This document shows, piece by piece, positions 1 to 6,727 of a DNA stretch of 11,402 nt. The notes beneath the pieces were generated by a model. The model was not told the DNA's origin. It did not search any database and worked only from the letters and a program-made list of their open reading frames with translations. Within the stretch, counting starts at the first letter, position 1. Each line of letters opens with the position of its first letter. The stretch comes from Negativicutes bacterium (lineage in GTDB: Bacteria; Bacillota_C; Negativicutes; Sporomusales_B; JARLHX01): assembly GCA_031292035.1 (NCBI GenBank), contig JARLHX010000219.1:1-11402 (forward strand), given 5' to 3'. Position numbers and translations under genes: made by a program.

Positions 1-2669
1 AAGGTCGTGCCCCGCCCGAGTTCGCTATAAACGCTAATATGACCGCCGCTCTGCTTGATAATGCCGTAACAACTGGACAACCCCAAGCCGGTCCCCTGGC
101 CGACGCCTTTGGTTGAGAAGAACGGCTCGAAGACCCGTGCCTTGACTTCCTCGGTCATGCCCGTGCCGGTGTCCGAGATCGCCAGCATCACATAGTCGCC
201 CGGCTTCAATTCGGGATAACGGCCCACACTCTCCGGGTCGAACGTGGCATTCGCGGTCTCCAGCATGAGTTTGCCGCCATTGGGCATGGCGTCCGCAGCG
301 TTCATGGCCATGTTCATGATGACCTGCTCAATTTGTCCGGCGTCCGCTTTTACCGCTTTCAGGCCAAAGGCGGGAACAATTTGTGTATTTACATTACCGC
401 CCAAGAGATGGTGAAAGACCCCTTCCATGCTCGTGATGACCCGGTTTAGGTCCAGGGATTCCGGTTGGAGTATCTGCTTGCGGCCATAGGCCAGGAGTTG
501 CCGGGTCAGTACGGCCGCCCGCCCGGCGGCTTTGTGAATTTCAGTCACGTTATTGGTCAGGGGACTGCTCGTGGGAAGATCGCCAAGAACCAATTCACTC
601 TGGCAGATGATGGCTGTGAGGATGCTGTTAAACTCGTGCGCGATGCCACCGGCCAGTTTGCCGACCGTTTCCATTTTCTGAGATTGAAGGAGGCGGGCTT
701 CCAGTTGTTTGCGGTCCGTAATGTCGTGTTGGATGGCTACAAAGTGCGTGACTGTCCCGCCGGCATTGCGAATGGGTGCGATCTGCCATTCCAAATTAAA
801 TTCCCTTTGGTCCTTGCGATAATTGATGGCTTCACCGACGAACACCTCACCTCGTTCGAGATTCTGCCGGAGCCGCCGCAACACGGTTTTGTCCGTGCGC
901 GGCCCTTGTAGCATCGGGGGGGTTTTCCCAAGGGTTTCCGCCGCAGTATAGCCGGTCATCTGCGTGAAGGCGGGATTGACGAAGATAATTTCTGGCCCTG
1001 GCAAATCGAGTTCCGCATTGGTGATCATGATGGATTCTTTGGACTGCTCCACGGCGGAACTGAGCAGTCGCAATGATTCCTCCATCCGCTTGCGCTCCGT
1101 GATGTCCCGGACGATTTTCGATATACCGATCACCCTGCCATGAGCATCTTTGATTGGAGAAATCGTAACCGAAGCGTCGAAGCGTTGGCCGTCCTTTCGC
1201 ACCCTGACCGTGTCAAAGTGCTGGACCAATTCGCCCCGAGCAAAGCTGGCGAGTATTTCCGCTTCCTCATTGGGATGATCCGAGGGGATGAGCACTTGCA
1301 ACGGCTGGCTAATGATTTCCGACGGAAGGTAACCAAACATCCTCTCCGCCGCCGGATTCCAACTGGTGACGATGCCCTCCAGGGTCTTGCTGATAATTGC
1401 CTCATTCGAATTCTCGACAATCGCGGCCAAACGCTTGATGACTTCTTCCGTGCGTCGGCGCTCGGTGACGTCGCGGAAGGTCCAGATTCGGCCGTAGCGC
1501 TTTCCATCCTTGCCAATCACGGGAGCCGAATATCGGTCCAAGATCATCCCGTCCTTCAATTCAATCTCATCGCGGCTGATTTCATCTGGATGCGAATTAA
1601 GATAGATGACCTTTTCCATGAACGGCCCGGGATTTTTGGTCGAGTCGGCAACCATGCGAAGCTGGTTTTCATCCACTTTTTCACCGGCGATGTGTTGTGG
1701 AATCTTCCAGAGTGAAGTCATGTGCCGGTTTTGGAGCAGCTTTTCCCCCTGTTGGTCAACCACCAGGATTCCATCTATTGAAGAATTCACCTGTGCCTCA
1801 AGGAATGCCGTCTTCCACTGCAACTCTTCTTCCGCCCGCTTGCGCTCGGCATTTTCCACCCGTAATGCCTCATTGGTATTTGCCAGTTCCGCCACGCGTT
1901 CAGCCACGCGGGTTTCGAGTCCGTCACGCGCGTGCCGCAATTCCTCTTCCACCTGTCGGCGCTTCTGCACCATGTTCTGGAAGGCATCCGCCAACTCGCC
2001 GATCTCATCCTTGCGCGGTGGCGGCATCAGCGTGTCCATCTTGCCGACAGCAAAACCAGTCACTGCCTTCGTCAATTGTTGGAGCGGCCCGGCAATCGAG
2101 CGGCTCATATAAAGCGCGATCAATAAAGACAGAATCACGCCGCCGGCCCCAGCCACAATGACCTGTTGCGTTGTAAATCTGGTTGACTCCATCAGTTTGT
2201 CGAAGAGGGGTGTGTATTCCAAAACCACCACCCCAATCGCCCGGCCGGAATGATTTTGGACAGGAACCACAATCTGCTTGATGGGGGAGGGATAGTCGGG
2301 ACCGTTTTCAACAAAAACACGCACCCGCCGGTCCCTTAAAGTCGCTCCCACTTCGTCGCCCCGGTCTTCCGTAAACACCTTGCCAATGTTTTTAGCAATC
2401 GCGTCGGCCAGAATAATTTGGTTGGCATCCAGCAATACCACGTCCCGTCCCTCCACCTGATGCCACTGAGTGATGATGTTCTGGGCTGACGCGGAGATGC
2501 CGTTGGAATTCGACAGGATGAAACCCAGGGCGCGGGCGACGTCCGCGGCCTCTTTAGTGGCACCTATCCGGGCGGCAACCTGTTGCCGATTCACCGCCAG
2601 CGCGCCCATGAGCACCACCAGCAAAGACATGCCCAGGAAGGTCCCAAAAATCTTGGTTTTAATGCTCAC
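1..2669 (-). CDS. Membrane sensor histidine kinase (Cache-like/HAMP/3xPAS/HisKA/HATPase), C-terminus outside window
   Basis: The frame is open for 889 codons from GTG at 2669 to the left edge, so the C-terminus is missing. Domains, by approximate residue: TM1 8-27; periplasmic Cache-like sensor 30-165; TM2 170-188; HAMP 189-240; coiled coil 240-285; three PAS domains at about 285-400, 412-525 and 535-650, the last two followed by the usual D-I-T-[ED]-R-K ending; HisKA with phospho-accepting H678 in AHEFNS; HATPase_c with N-box N786/N790/D793, G1 box DTGTGM from D833, and GQGTGLGL at 857-864. It should autophosphorylate on H678 in response to a periplasmic or PAS-detected signal. A stop lies in frame six codons before the GTG, and the next ATG would cut into TM1, so GTG is preferred although no Shine-Dalgarno is seen. 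It follows the upstream kinase by 37 nt and is probably cotranscribed. A receiver domain may follow beyond the edge; this cannot be seen. Confidence 0.93.
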   Translation of the reverse strand, partial: MSIKTKIFGTFLGMSLLVVLMGALAVNRQQVAARIGATKEAADVARALGFILSNSNGISASAQNIITQWHQVEGRDVVLLDANQIILADAIAKNIGKVFTEDRGDEVGATLRDRRVRVFVENGPDYPSPIKQIVVPVQNHSGRAIGVVVLEYTPLFDKLMESTRFTTQQVIVAGAGGVILSLLIALYMSRSIAGPLQQLTKAVTGFAVGKMDTLMPPPRKDEIGELADAFQNMVQKRRQVEEELRHARDGLETRVAERVAELANTNEALRVENAERKRAEEELQWKTAFLEAQVNSSIDGILVVDQQGEKLLQNRHMTSLWKIPQHIAGEKVDENQLRMVADSTKNPGPFMEKVIYLNSHPDEISRDEIELKDGMILDRYSAPVIGKDGKRYGRIWTFRDVTERRRTEEVIKRLAAIVENSNEAIISKTLEGIVTSWNPAAERMFGYLPSEIISQPLQVLIPSDHPNEEAEILASFARGELVQHFDTVRVRKDGQRFDASVTISPIKDAHGRVIGISKIVRDITERKRMEESLRLLSSAVEQSKESIMITNAELDLPGPEIIFVNPAFTQMTGYTAAETLGKTPPMLQGPRTDKTVLRRLRQNLERGEVFVGEAINYRKDQREFNLEWQIAPIRNAGGTVTHFVAIQHDITDRKQLEARLLQSQKMETVGKLAGGIAHEFNSILTAIICQSELVLGDLPTSSPLTNNVTEIHKAAGRAAVLTRQLLAYGRKQILQPESLDLNRVITSMEGVFHHLLGGNVNTQIVPAFGLKAVKADAGQIEQVIMNMAMNAADAMPNGGKLMLETANATFDPESVGRYPELKPGDYVMLAISDTGTGMTEEVKARVFEPFFSTKGVGQGTGLGLSSCYGIIKQSGGHISVYSELGRGTT

Positions 2670-2706
2670 ACGTTGGTATTTGATTTATCCGGCCGAGGGC
2701 GATAAA

Positions 2707-4671
2707 TCATGCCGTTGGCTTCCGAATGAACGAGGTGTCGCTCACATTGTCCAGCAGGGCGCGCACTTTACGGGCGAGCGTGGCGGGCGTATAAGGTTTT
2801 GGCAGAAATGCGATGCCCGGCTCAAGCACGCCGTGATGGGTGATAGCATTGTCACTGTAGCCTGAAGTGAAAAGGATTTTCAGATTGGGGTACGTTGTTT
2901 TCAGCCATTCCGCCATCACTTTGCCGCCCATCAAGGGCATGATGACATCGGTAATGACGAGGCTAATCGCCGGTCCCTGGCATTCGCGCGCGACGCGCAA
3001 TCCGTCCTGACCGTTGCTCGCGCGCAGCACATGGTAGCCTTGCAATTCCAAAATGTTGCAGGCCAGATGACGCACGGAGGGTTCATCTTCGACCAGCAAC
3101 ACTGTTTCTGTACCTCGCGGCAAAGGCCCGGTCTGGATCGGTCTGGCCACGGCATCCAGCGGCTGTTCGACTCGTGGAAAATAGACCTTGAAGGTCGTGC
3201 CTTTACCAACTTCACTGGAAATGGCGATGTGACCGCCGCATTGCTGGATGATGGTCTGGCAGGTTGCCAGTCCCAGTCCGGTGCCTTTGCCTTTGGGTTT
3301 GGTCGTGAAAAAGGCCTCAAACAGGCGGGCTTTGACTTCGTCGGTCATGCCAGTTCCCGTATCACTGACACTGAGCATGACAAAGTCGCCGGCAGTTGCA
3401 CCTGTGTGGGTGCGGGCATAATCTTCATCGAGCGTGACGGGGTTGGTGGCAATGGTAAGCTTGCCGCCGTTGGGCATGGCATCGCGGGCGTTGACGATGA
3501 GATTCATCAACACTTGTCCGACGTAGCCGGAATCGGCTTTGATGCGTCCGGCCTGTTTGCCGAGAACAACCGTCATTCCGATGTTCTCGTCAACCAGCCG
3601 CCGCAGCATTTTCTCCATGTCTTGCACCACATCATTGAGGTCAAGCACCACGGGTTGCACCGTTTGTTTGCGGCTGAAGACAAGCAGTTGTCGGGTCAAC
3701 CCGGCCGCCCGGCCCGACGCATGCCGGATCTCCTCGGTATACTCTTGCAGCGGATTGTCCGGACCAAGGTTGCCCGCGATCAAATCACAGTAACCCATAA
3801 TGACGCCCAGAACATTGTTGAAATCATGCGCCACACCGCTGGCAAGCTGGCCGATCACCTCCATTTTTTGCGCCTCGATCAACTGCGCCTCCAGTCGTTT
3901 CCGTTTAGAAATATCAATGCCGGTGCCAATGAGGCAGACCTTACCTTCCAGTTGAACTCTTTGGCCGGTAAAATAGTAAGACGTGAGCGTGCCATCCTTG
4001 GCTAAAAATTGTGCTTCGGTATTGGCGGAGCCTTCCGTAAAAACCTCGGCGATCTTTTTAGCGACGTCATCCCGCTCGTCTCCCACGTAGAAATCCAACG
4101 GCTTCATGCGGGTGATTTCGGCGGCGGCGTAGCCGGAGACACGTTCAAAATTCTGATTCCAACGCAGGAAATTCCCCGCCTGGTCGTACAGATAAAAAAT
4201 CCCAGGCAGGCTGTTCAGACTCGCTTCCGAAAAATCGCGCTCGCGCCGGATGATCCTTTCGGCCTGTTGGCGTTCCGTAATGTCGCGAATGTTGCATTGG
4301 ATTACGTCGTGGTCACCGGCTTGGTACACGTTACTGACAAATTCCACGGCAATATGCCGGCCATCCCGCGTTTCCAGCGGCAGCTCCTCGTAGCGGACAT
4401 AGCCCTCCTTTTGTAACCGATCCAGCATAACTTTGTTCGCCTCAATGTCCTTGAACGGACTCAGCTCGCCGACGGTTTTGCCGATCATTTCGGCGCGTGA
4501 AAATCCCAGCAGCTGGAATAGAAATGGGTTTACATCCGTAATGCGGCCAGTGTCAACTTCCAGAATCAGGATGCCATCCTTCGCTGCTTCAAACAGACGA
4601 CGATAGCTTAATTCGGAGGCGCGGAGTTCCTCATTGTCAGTTTCGCCGTCGTTTTGATGATTGTTGCCCAT
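2707..4671 (-). CDS. Soluble hybrid histidine kinase, PAS-PAS-HisKA-HATPase-receiver
   Basis: This is a 654-aa protein without membrane segments. Domains, by approximate residue: PAS 20-135 (ends in D-I-T-E-R), PAS 145-260 (ends in D-I-S-K-R-K), HisKA 265-335 with H282 in AHDFNN, HATPase_c 375-495 (N-box N390/N394/D397, G1 box DTGTGM from D437, GKGTGLGL), and receiver 521-640 with acidic pocket E528-D529, phospho-acceptor D575, T602 and K625. All catalytic residues are present, so an intact H-to-D relay is expected. There is no output domain, so phosphate probably passes to a histidine phosphotransferase or regulator encoded elsewhere. I chose ATG at 4671 because GGGGA lies about 10 nt upstream. 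An in-frame TTG at 4701 would add 10 residues but has no ribosome site. The kinase core is a close paralogue of the next gene downstream (shared NARDAMPNGGKL-like and DTGTGMT[DE]EVKAR stretches), and the pair looks like one transcription unit. Confidence 0.95.
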   Translation of the reverse strand: MGNNHQNDGETDNEELRASELSYRRLFEAAKDGILILEVDTGRITDVNPFLFQLLGFSRAEMIGKTVGELSPFKDIEANKVMLDRLQKEGYVRYEELPLETRDGRHIAVEFVSNVYQAGDHDVIQCNIRDITERQQAERIIRRERDFSEASLNSLPGIFYLYDQAGNFLRWNQNFERVSGYAAAEITRMKPLDFYVGDERDDVAKKIAEVFTEGSANTEAQFLAKDGTLTSYYFTGQRVQLEGKVCLIGTGIDISKRKRLEAQLIEAQKMEVIGQLASGVAHDFNNVLGVIMGYCDLIAGNLGPDNPLQEYTEEIRHASGRAAGLTRQLLVFSRKQTVQPVVLDLNDVVQDMEKMLRRLVDENIGMTVVLGKQAGRIKADSGYVGQVLMNLIVNARDAMPNGGKLTIATNPVTLDEDYARTHTGATAGDFVMLSVSDTGTGMTDEVKARLFEAFFTTKPKGKGTGLGLATCQTIIQQCGGHIAISSEVGKGTTFKVYFPRVEQPLDAVARPIQTGPLPRGTETVLLVEDEPSVRHLACNILELQGYHVLRASNGQDGLRVARECQGPAISLVITDVIMPLMGGKVMAEWLKTTYPNLKILFTSGYSDNAITHHGVLEPGIAFLPKPYTPATLARKVRALLDNVSDTSFIRKPTA

Positions 4672-4707
4672 GACTTTATCCCCACCGATTTCTCCCCACA
4701 ACTAAAC

Positions 4708-4725
4708 TTGGCTTGAAACAGCCAA
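4708..4725 (-). promoter_or_regulatory. Possible hairpin in the kinase mRNA leader
   Basis: TTGGCT (4708-4713) and AGCCAA (4720-4725) are perfect inverted repeats around a 6-nt loop. It lies 37 nt before the kinase ATG at 4671. Its upstream arm on the minus strand shares bases 4722-4725 with the neighbouring palindrome, so in RNA the two structures could not form together. The pairing is visible, but any role in control is inference. Confidence 0.3.
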
Positions 4726-4736
4726 ATAATATTTGG
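4722..4736. promoter_or_regulatory. Perfect 15-bp palindrome upstream of the hybrid kinase, candidate operator
   Basis: CCAAATAATATTTGG is a perfect inverted repeat (7+1+7). It ends 50 nt before the kinase ATG at 4671. An AT-rich centre with CC/GG ends is typical of a dimeric regulator site. A perfect 7-bp arm is moderately unlikely by chance at this position, but no protein is identified, and it could also overlap a -10-like sequence on the minus strand. Confidence 0.35.
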
Positions 4737-4852
4737 AGTTGGACGTAATCATACGGAGAAAAAGTACACGCCCGCTATAAGGTGTTCACCCCATATGGAA
4801 TGGCGCGGTTTTTTGTCGGCGACGGTCCGTAGGCCAAACGAGAAAATAGAAT

Positions 4853-4860
4853 GGGGGGGG
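4853..4860. repeat. G8 homopolymer
   Basis: Eight consecutive G on the plus strand (C8 on the transcribed minus strand), in the gap between the XRE gene and the kinase genes. It could be a slippage-prone tract. No -35/-10 pair with suitable spacing flanks it: TTGAGT and TATTTT on the minus strand are only 12 nt apart. Confidence 0.8.
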
Positions 4861-4938
4861 ACTCAAAATGCCATTCCCCGAGGAAAGGGACCTGAAAAAC
4901 AGCGATTAAGCGCGTTCCCACCTTCTCCAATACGGCCG

Positions 4939-5181
4939 CTAAATCTCTCGCACTAAATCGCGCAAACGTACTTTGAGTGCATTTGCTACGCGAACCAGAG
5001 CATCAACAGAAATCGTCTTTTCTGTACGTTCTACCTCGCCAATGTATTTTGGATTCAGGTCCGCTTGCTCGCCAAGCTGCTCTTGAGTCATTTTCGCCTT
5101 CTTGCGGTAATGGCGAATTGCTTGGCCAAGTAATTTACGGTGTGTAGAGCGTATCGCCACAATTCCATAGTCTGCCGACAT
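4939..5181 (-). CDS. XRE/Cro-family helix-turn-helix regulator
   Basis: An 80-aa protein consisting almost entirely of one HTH_3 domain. Numbering from ATG 5181, the helices run from about residue 14 to 76: GQAIRHYRKKAKM (helix 1), TQEQLGEQA (helix 2), NPKYIGEVERT (recognition helix with the usual E at its end), then SVDALVRVANAL and VRLRDLVREI. Size and pattern match small single-domain phage-repressor-like or controller-type regulators, which bind DNA as dimers and often repress their own gene. The start could be ATG at 5181 or the adjacent GTG at 5184. A GAGG lies too close to either to be a good ribosome site. The palindrome at 5192-5219 sits just upstream, within what must be its promoter, suggesting autoregulation. 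It diverges from the small plus-strand gene at 5262. No restriction enzyme or toxin partner is recognisable. The family call is firm; the target is inference. Confidence 0.9.
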   Translation of the reverse strand: MSADYGIVAIRSTHRKLLGQAIRHYRKKAKMTQEQLGEQADLNPKYIGEVERTEKTISVDALVRVANALKVRLRDLVREI

Positions 5182-5191
5182 CACCTCACGT

Positions 5192-5219
5192 ACAAAACCA
5201 GCTATAGCTGGTATTTTGT
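5192..5219. promoter_or_regulatory. Extended palindrome between divergent genes, candidate operator of the XRE regulator
   Basis: The core CCAGCTATAGCTGG (5198-5211) is a perfect 14-bp palindrome. It is flanked by ACAAAA (5192-5197) and TTTTGT (5214-5219), which also pair if two bases (5212-5213) are skipped. It lies 8-10 nt upstream of the XRE start and about 43 nt upstream of the divergent ATG at 5262, where one dimer could control both genes. The symmetry is read directly; binding by the adjacent regulator is inferred from position. Confidence 0.55.
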
Positions 5220-5261
5220 TCTTGCTTTTTTGCCGCTCTTATCTGATTGTCATGTCTGCGT

Positions 5262-5519
5262 ATGAAGACGCCCATTGAATTTCTCCGGCGGCTCGGTCCT
5301 GACCCCCACGCCAATGGCAGGCAAACCATCGCGCTCTGCAATTGCCCTGACATCTTCGAACTCGCCTCCGGCGATTTCGCCGTGATTGGCATAGACATTA
5401 CCGACACCGCCAAGGCAAAGCTGCCCCCTTCTGCCGGCTGCGGCCCTGATGAACGCATCGTCTTCATTCCCCGGAATTTGTTGGTCGAGGCCAAGCCGGA
5501 CATTCCGAACACCGTGTAG
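5262..5519 (+). CDS. Small conserved-looking protein of unknown function
   Basis: An 85-aa soluble protein starting MKTPIEFLRRLG. I do not recognise a named family. Visible features are a basic N-terminal helix, a CNCPDIFEL segment with C26 and C28, a strand-like DFAVIGIDIT stretch, a third cysteine in SAGCGPDERIV (C60), and a final FIPRNLLVEAKPDIP. The regular alternation of hydrophobic and charged residues reads like a real folded protein, and it has no long hydrophobic segment. I chose ATG 5262; an in-frame TTG at 5247 would add five residues. No Shine-Dalgarno is visible, as for most plus-strand genes here. It is transcribed away from the XRE regulator across a shared palindrome, so the two may be a divergent regulator/target pair. 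The three cysteines could bind metal, but that is speculation. An overlapping minus-strand open frame was rejected for its composition. Confidence 0.6.
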   Translation: MKTPIEFLRRLGPDPHANGRQTIALCNCPDIFELASGDFAVIGIDITDTAKAKLPPSAGCGPDERIVFIPRNLLVEAKPDIPNTV

Positions 5520-5523
5520 CCAT

Positions 5524-5553
5524 TTGTCGGTTTTGGGTGTGGGCGGGTATAAT
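5524..5553 (+). promoter_or_regulatory. Predicted promoter of the envelope-gene cluster
   Basis: A perfect -10 consensus TATAAT (5548-5553) is preceded at 18 nt by TTGTCG (5524-5529), a fair -35. Transcription would begin near 5559-5561, essentially at the ATG at 5560, which implies a leaderless mRNA. It lies just after the stop of the preceding small gene. Confidence 0.45.
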
Positions 5554-5559
5554 GAGGGA

Positions 5560-6006
5560 ATGGGGATATTTCGTTGGCTCGCCGAACACTGGTTTGACTC
5601 GGTTGAGACGCTGGGCGTCATCGGCGGTTTCCTGTTCACCGCCTATATCGCCCGCAAAGATGAGCGGGCGCGGCAGATCGGCAACATGTTTGCCGTCAAC
5701 GAACGACATGATTTCATCTGGAGCCAGCTTGAACAGCCAAGCTTGGCACGTATTCGGAAGAACAATGTGGATTTGCAGAAACAACCGGTGACGGATCAAG
5801 AATGGGCCTTCGTCACCATGCTTTTATTGCACCTGGACACCGTTCGCCGGGCCTCGAACGCGGGGTTGTTCATTAAGCTCGGCGGGGTGCAAAGCGACAT
5901 CCGGTATTTCCTGTCGCTGCCCGTACCGAAGGCAGTATGGGAAATGATCAAGCCGTTTCAGGACCCGGAATTCATCGAACTCGTAGAGAACGCACTGAGG
6001 AAATAG
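5560..6006 (+). CDS. Small single-span membrane protein, unknown function
   Basis: A 148-aa protein. A hydrophobic segment (about residues 15-31, [17 protein letters not shown]) is followed by a positive cluster (ARKDERAR), which predicts an N-out/C-in anchor with a cytoplasmic, mostly helical domain. The rest has amphipathic helices ([22 protein letters not shown], then [18 protein letters not shown] and a C-terminal [13 protein letters not shown]). No enzyme motif is seen and no family is recognised. The frame is open upstream to 5449, but ATG 5560 is chosen because the membrane segment starts soon after it and the upstream codons overlap the previous gene. GAGGG directly abuts the ATG, too close for a normal Shine-Dalgarno, and TATAAT ends 6 nt before it, so a leaderless start is plausible. 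It is the first of four co-oriented small envelope genes. Confidence 0.75.
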   Translation: MGIFRWLAEHWFDSVETLGVIGGFLFTAYIARKDERARQIGNMFAVNERHDFIWSQLEQPSLARIRKNNVDLQKQPVTDQEWAFVTMLLLHLDTVRRASNAGLFIKLGGVQSDIRYFLSLPVPKAVWEMIKPFQDPEFIELVENALRK

Positions 6007-6087
6007 CGGTTCAGACATGTATTGCTAAACCAAAACTCCGACATCGGGCGCCAATTTGTGCATCCCAACAACTCCTAACGAAACCCT

Positions 6088-6447
6088 ATGGCCGATTCCA
6101 CTCTCACAAAACAAACCACCCTCCCCAACGAGGAAGTCATCACCCGCGCCGTCCAGTTTTTCTCGACGGCAAGCTGGCGAACGACCAGTCAATCCCCGCG
6201 GAGCGCCACCTTCGAAGGCCGTCCCCCCATCCCCTGGTCCATGATTCTCTTGGCGATCATCGGTTACGCCTGTTGCGTCGTCCCCGGCATCGTGATTCAA
6301 ATCATGGTCCTGAGAAAATTGCGCCGTTTCCAGAATATCGTGGTCGCGACGACGGCCCTCCCCACAGGCTCCGAAGTGACGGTCACGTCGCCCGCGTATG
6401 CCCGAAAGCTTGCCGAGCGTTTCCTGGCCGCTCTGCCCCAGCTATGA
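6088..6447 (+). CDS. Small membrane-anchored protein, unknown function
   Basis: A 119-aa protein. A soluble N-terminal part (residues 13-45, including [21 protein letters not shown] and strand-like SATFEG) precedes one strong membrane segment (about 51-75, two cysteines in YACCVVPG). A basic turn (RKLRRFQ), a strand-like [20 protein letters not shown] and a C-terminal helix follow. The strand-membrane-strand layout, with a residue motif like 'W..[ST]..S...V/ATF', resembles small uncharacterised membrane proteins in which a beta-sheet is split by the anchor. That is an impression, not a database result. The start lacks a Shine-Dalgarno and has an A/C-rich leader. The gap to the previous gene is 81 nt. 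Its stop overlaps the start of the TM2 gene by ATGA, so the two are almost certainly translationally coupled. Confidence 0.75.
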   Translation: MADSTLTKQTTLPNEEVITRAVQFFSTASWRTTSQSPRSATFEGRPPIPWSMILLAIIGYACCVVPGIVIQIMVLRKLRRFQNIVVATTALPTGSEVTVTSPAYARKLAERFLAALPQL

Positions 6448-6707
6448 AGACGGAACGGGACACGTGGCTCCAGTCGCTTAGCGAAAATGCCGGCCGGAGC
6501 GAGGCGAACTGGTGGACGGCATTCTTCCTGTCCCTTTTCCTGGGGTGTTTTGGCGCAGATCGCTTCTACCTCAATTCCCCCGTTTTGGGCTTCCTCAAGC
6601 TCATCACCTTTGGCGGATTGTGCCTCTGGTGGCTCATTGATCTTGTTTTGCTCTGCCTCAATCAAATGCGGGACGGCAACGGCAGTGTTGTCCGGAGACC
6701 TTTTTAA
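6444..6707 (+). CDS. TM2-domain membrane protein
   Basis: An 87-aa protein with the hallmarks of the TM2 family: a first helix (about residues 23-37), then the conserved G.DRFYL signature ([13 protein letters not shown], residues 37-49), a second helix starting KLITFGG, and a closing WWLIDLVLL (62-70). TM2 proteins are small two-helix inner-membrane proteins of uncertain function, often fused or linked to envelope genes. The N-terminal 20 residues are hydrophilic and the C-terminus is short and basic (VVRRP). ATG 6444 overlaps the stop of the preceding gene (ATGA). The same frame is open further upstream to 5937, but that part reads as a shadow of the other genes. The lipoprotein gene follows after 20 nt. 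Confidence 0.88.
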   Translation: MKTERDTWLQSLSENAGRSEANWWTAFFLSLFLGCFGADRFYLNSPVLGFLKLITFGGLCLWWLIDLVLLCLNQMRDGNGSVVRRPF

Positions 6708-6727
6708 CCCAAAAGCACAAAACACCC

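Larger units (their letters stand above)
4672..4938. other. Kinase leader region (267 nt, no gene)
   Basis: No convincing gene lies here. It separates the end of the XRE regulator gene from the kinase pair, all on the minus strand. It contains a G8 run on the plus strand (4853-4860), an 8-bp inverted repeat GGAATGGC/GCCATTCC (4797-4804 and 4870-4877), a weak minus-strand -10-like TATGAT (4748-4753) without a good -35, and the palindrome and hairpin listed separately. No clear rho-independent terminator for the XRE gene was found. Only a 3-bp stem followed by T5 is present around 4893-4911. Confidence 0.6.

Noticed and set aside
1140..2161. Several plus-strand open frames across the membrane kinase gene
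   Set aside because: The minus strand reads without a break for 889 codons through HAMP, PAS, HisKA and HATPase motifs. The plus-strand frames are Ser/Arg/Pro-rich shadows.
3031..4005. Long plus-strand open frame (324 codons) inside the hybrid kinase
   Set aside because: It is antisense to a kinase with all catalytic motifs intact, and its translation shows no domain. It is a shadow frame.
4797..4877. GGAATGGC/GCCATTCC inverted repeat as a transposon end or terminator
   Set aside because: Only 8 bp, about 65 nt apart, with no transposase, target duplication or T-tract. Likely chance.
4893..4911. Rho-independent terminator after the XRE gene
   Set aside because: The stem is only about 3 bp before the T-run on the minus strand, too weak to call.
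5250..5799. Minus-strand open frames opposite the 85-aa protein and the first membrane protein
   Set aside because: They overlap each other and better plus-strand frames, have low-complexity composition, and show no recognisable fold or start signal.
5937..6443. Upstream extension of the TM2 frame
   Set aside because: The extension overlaps two better genes and is Pro/His/Arg-rich. The ATG at 6444 overlapping the previous stop is the natural start.
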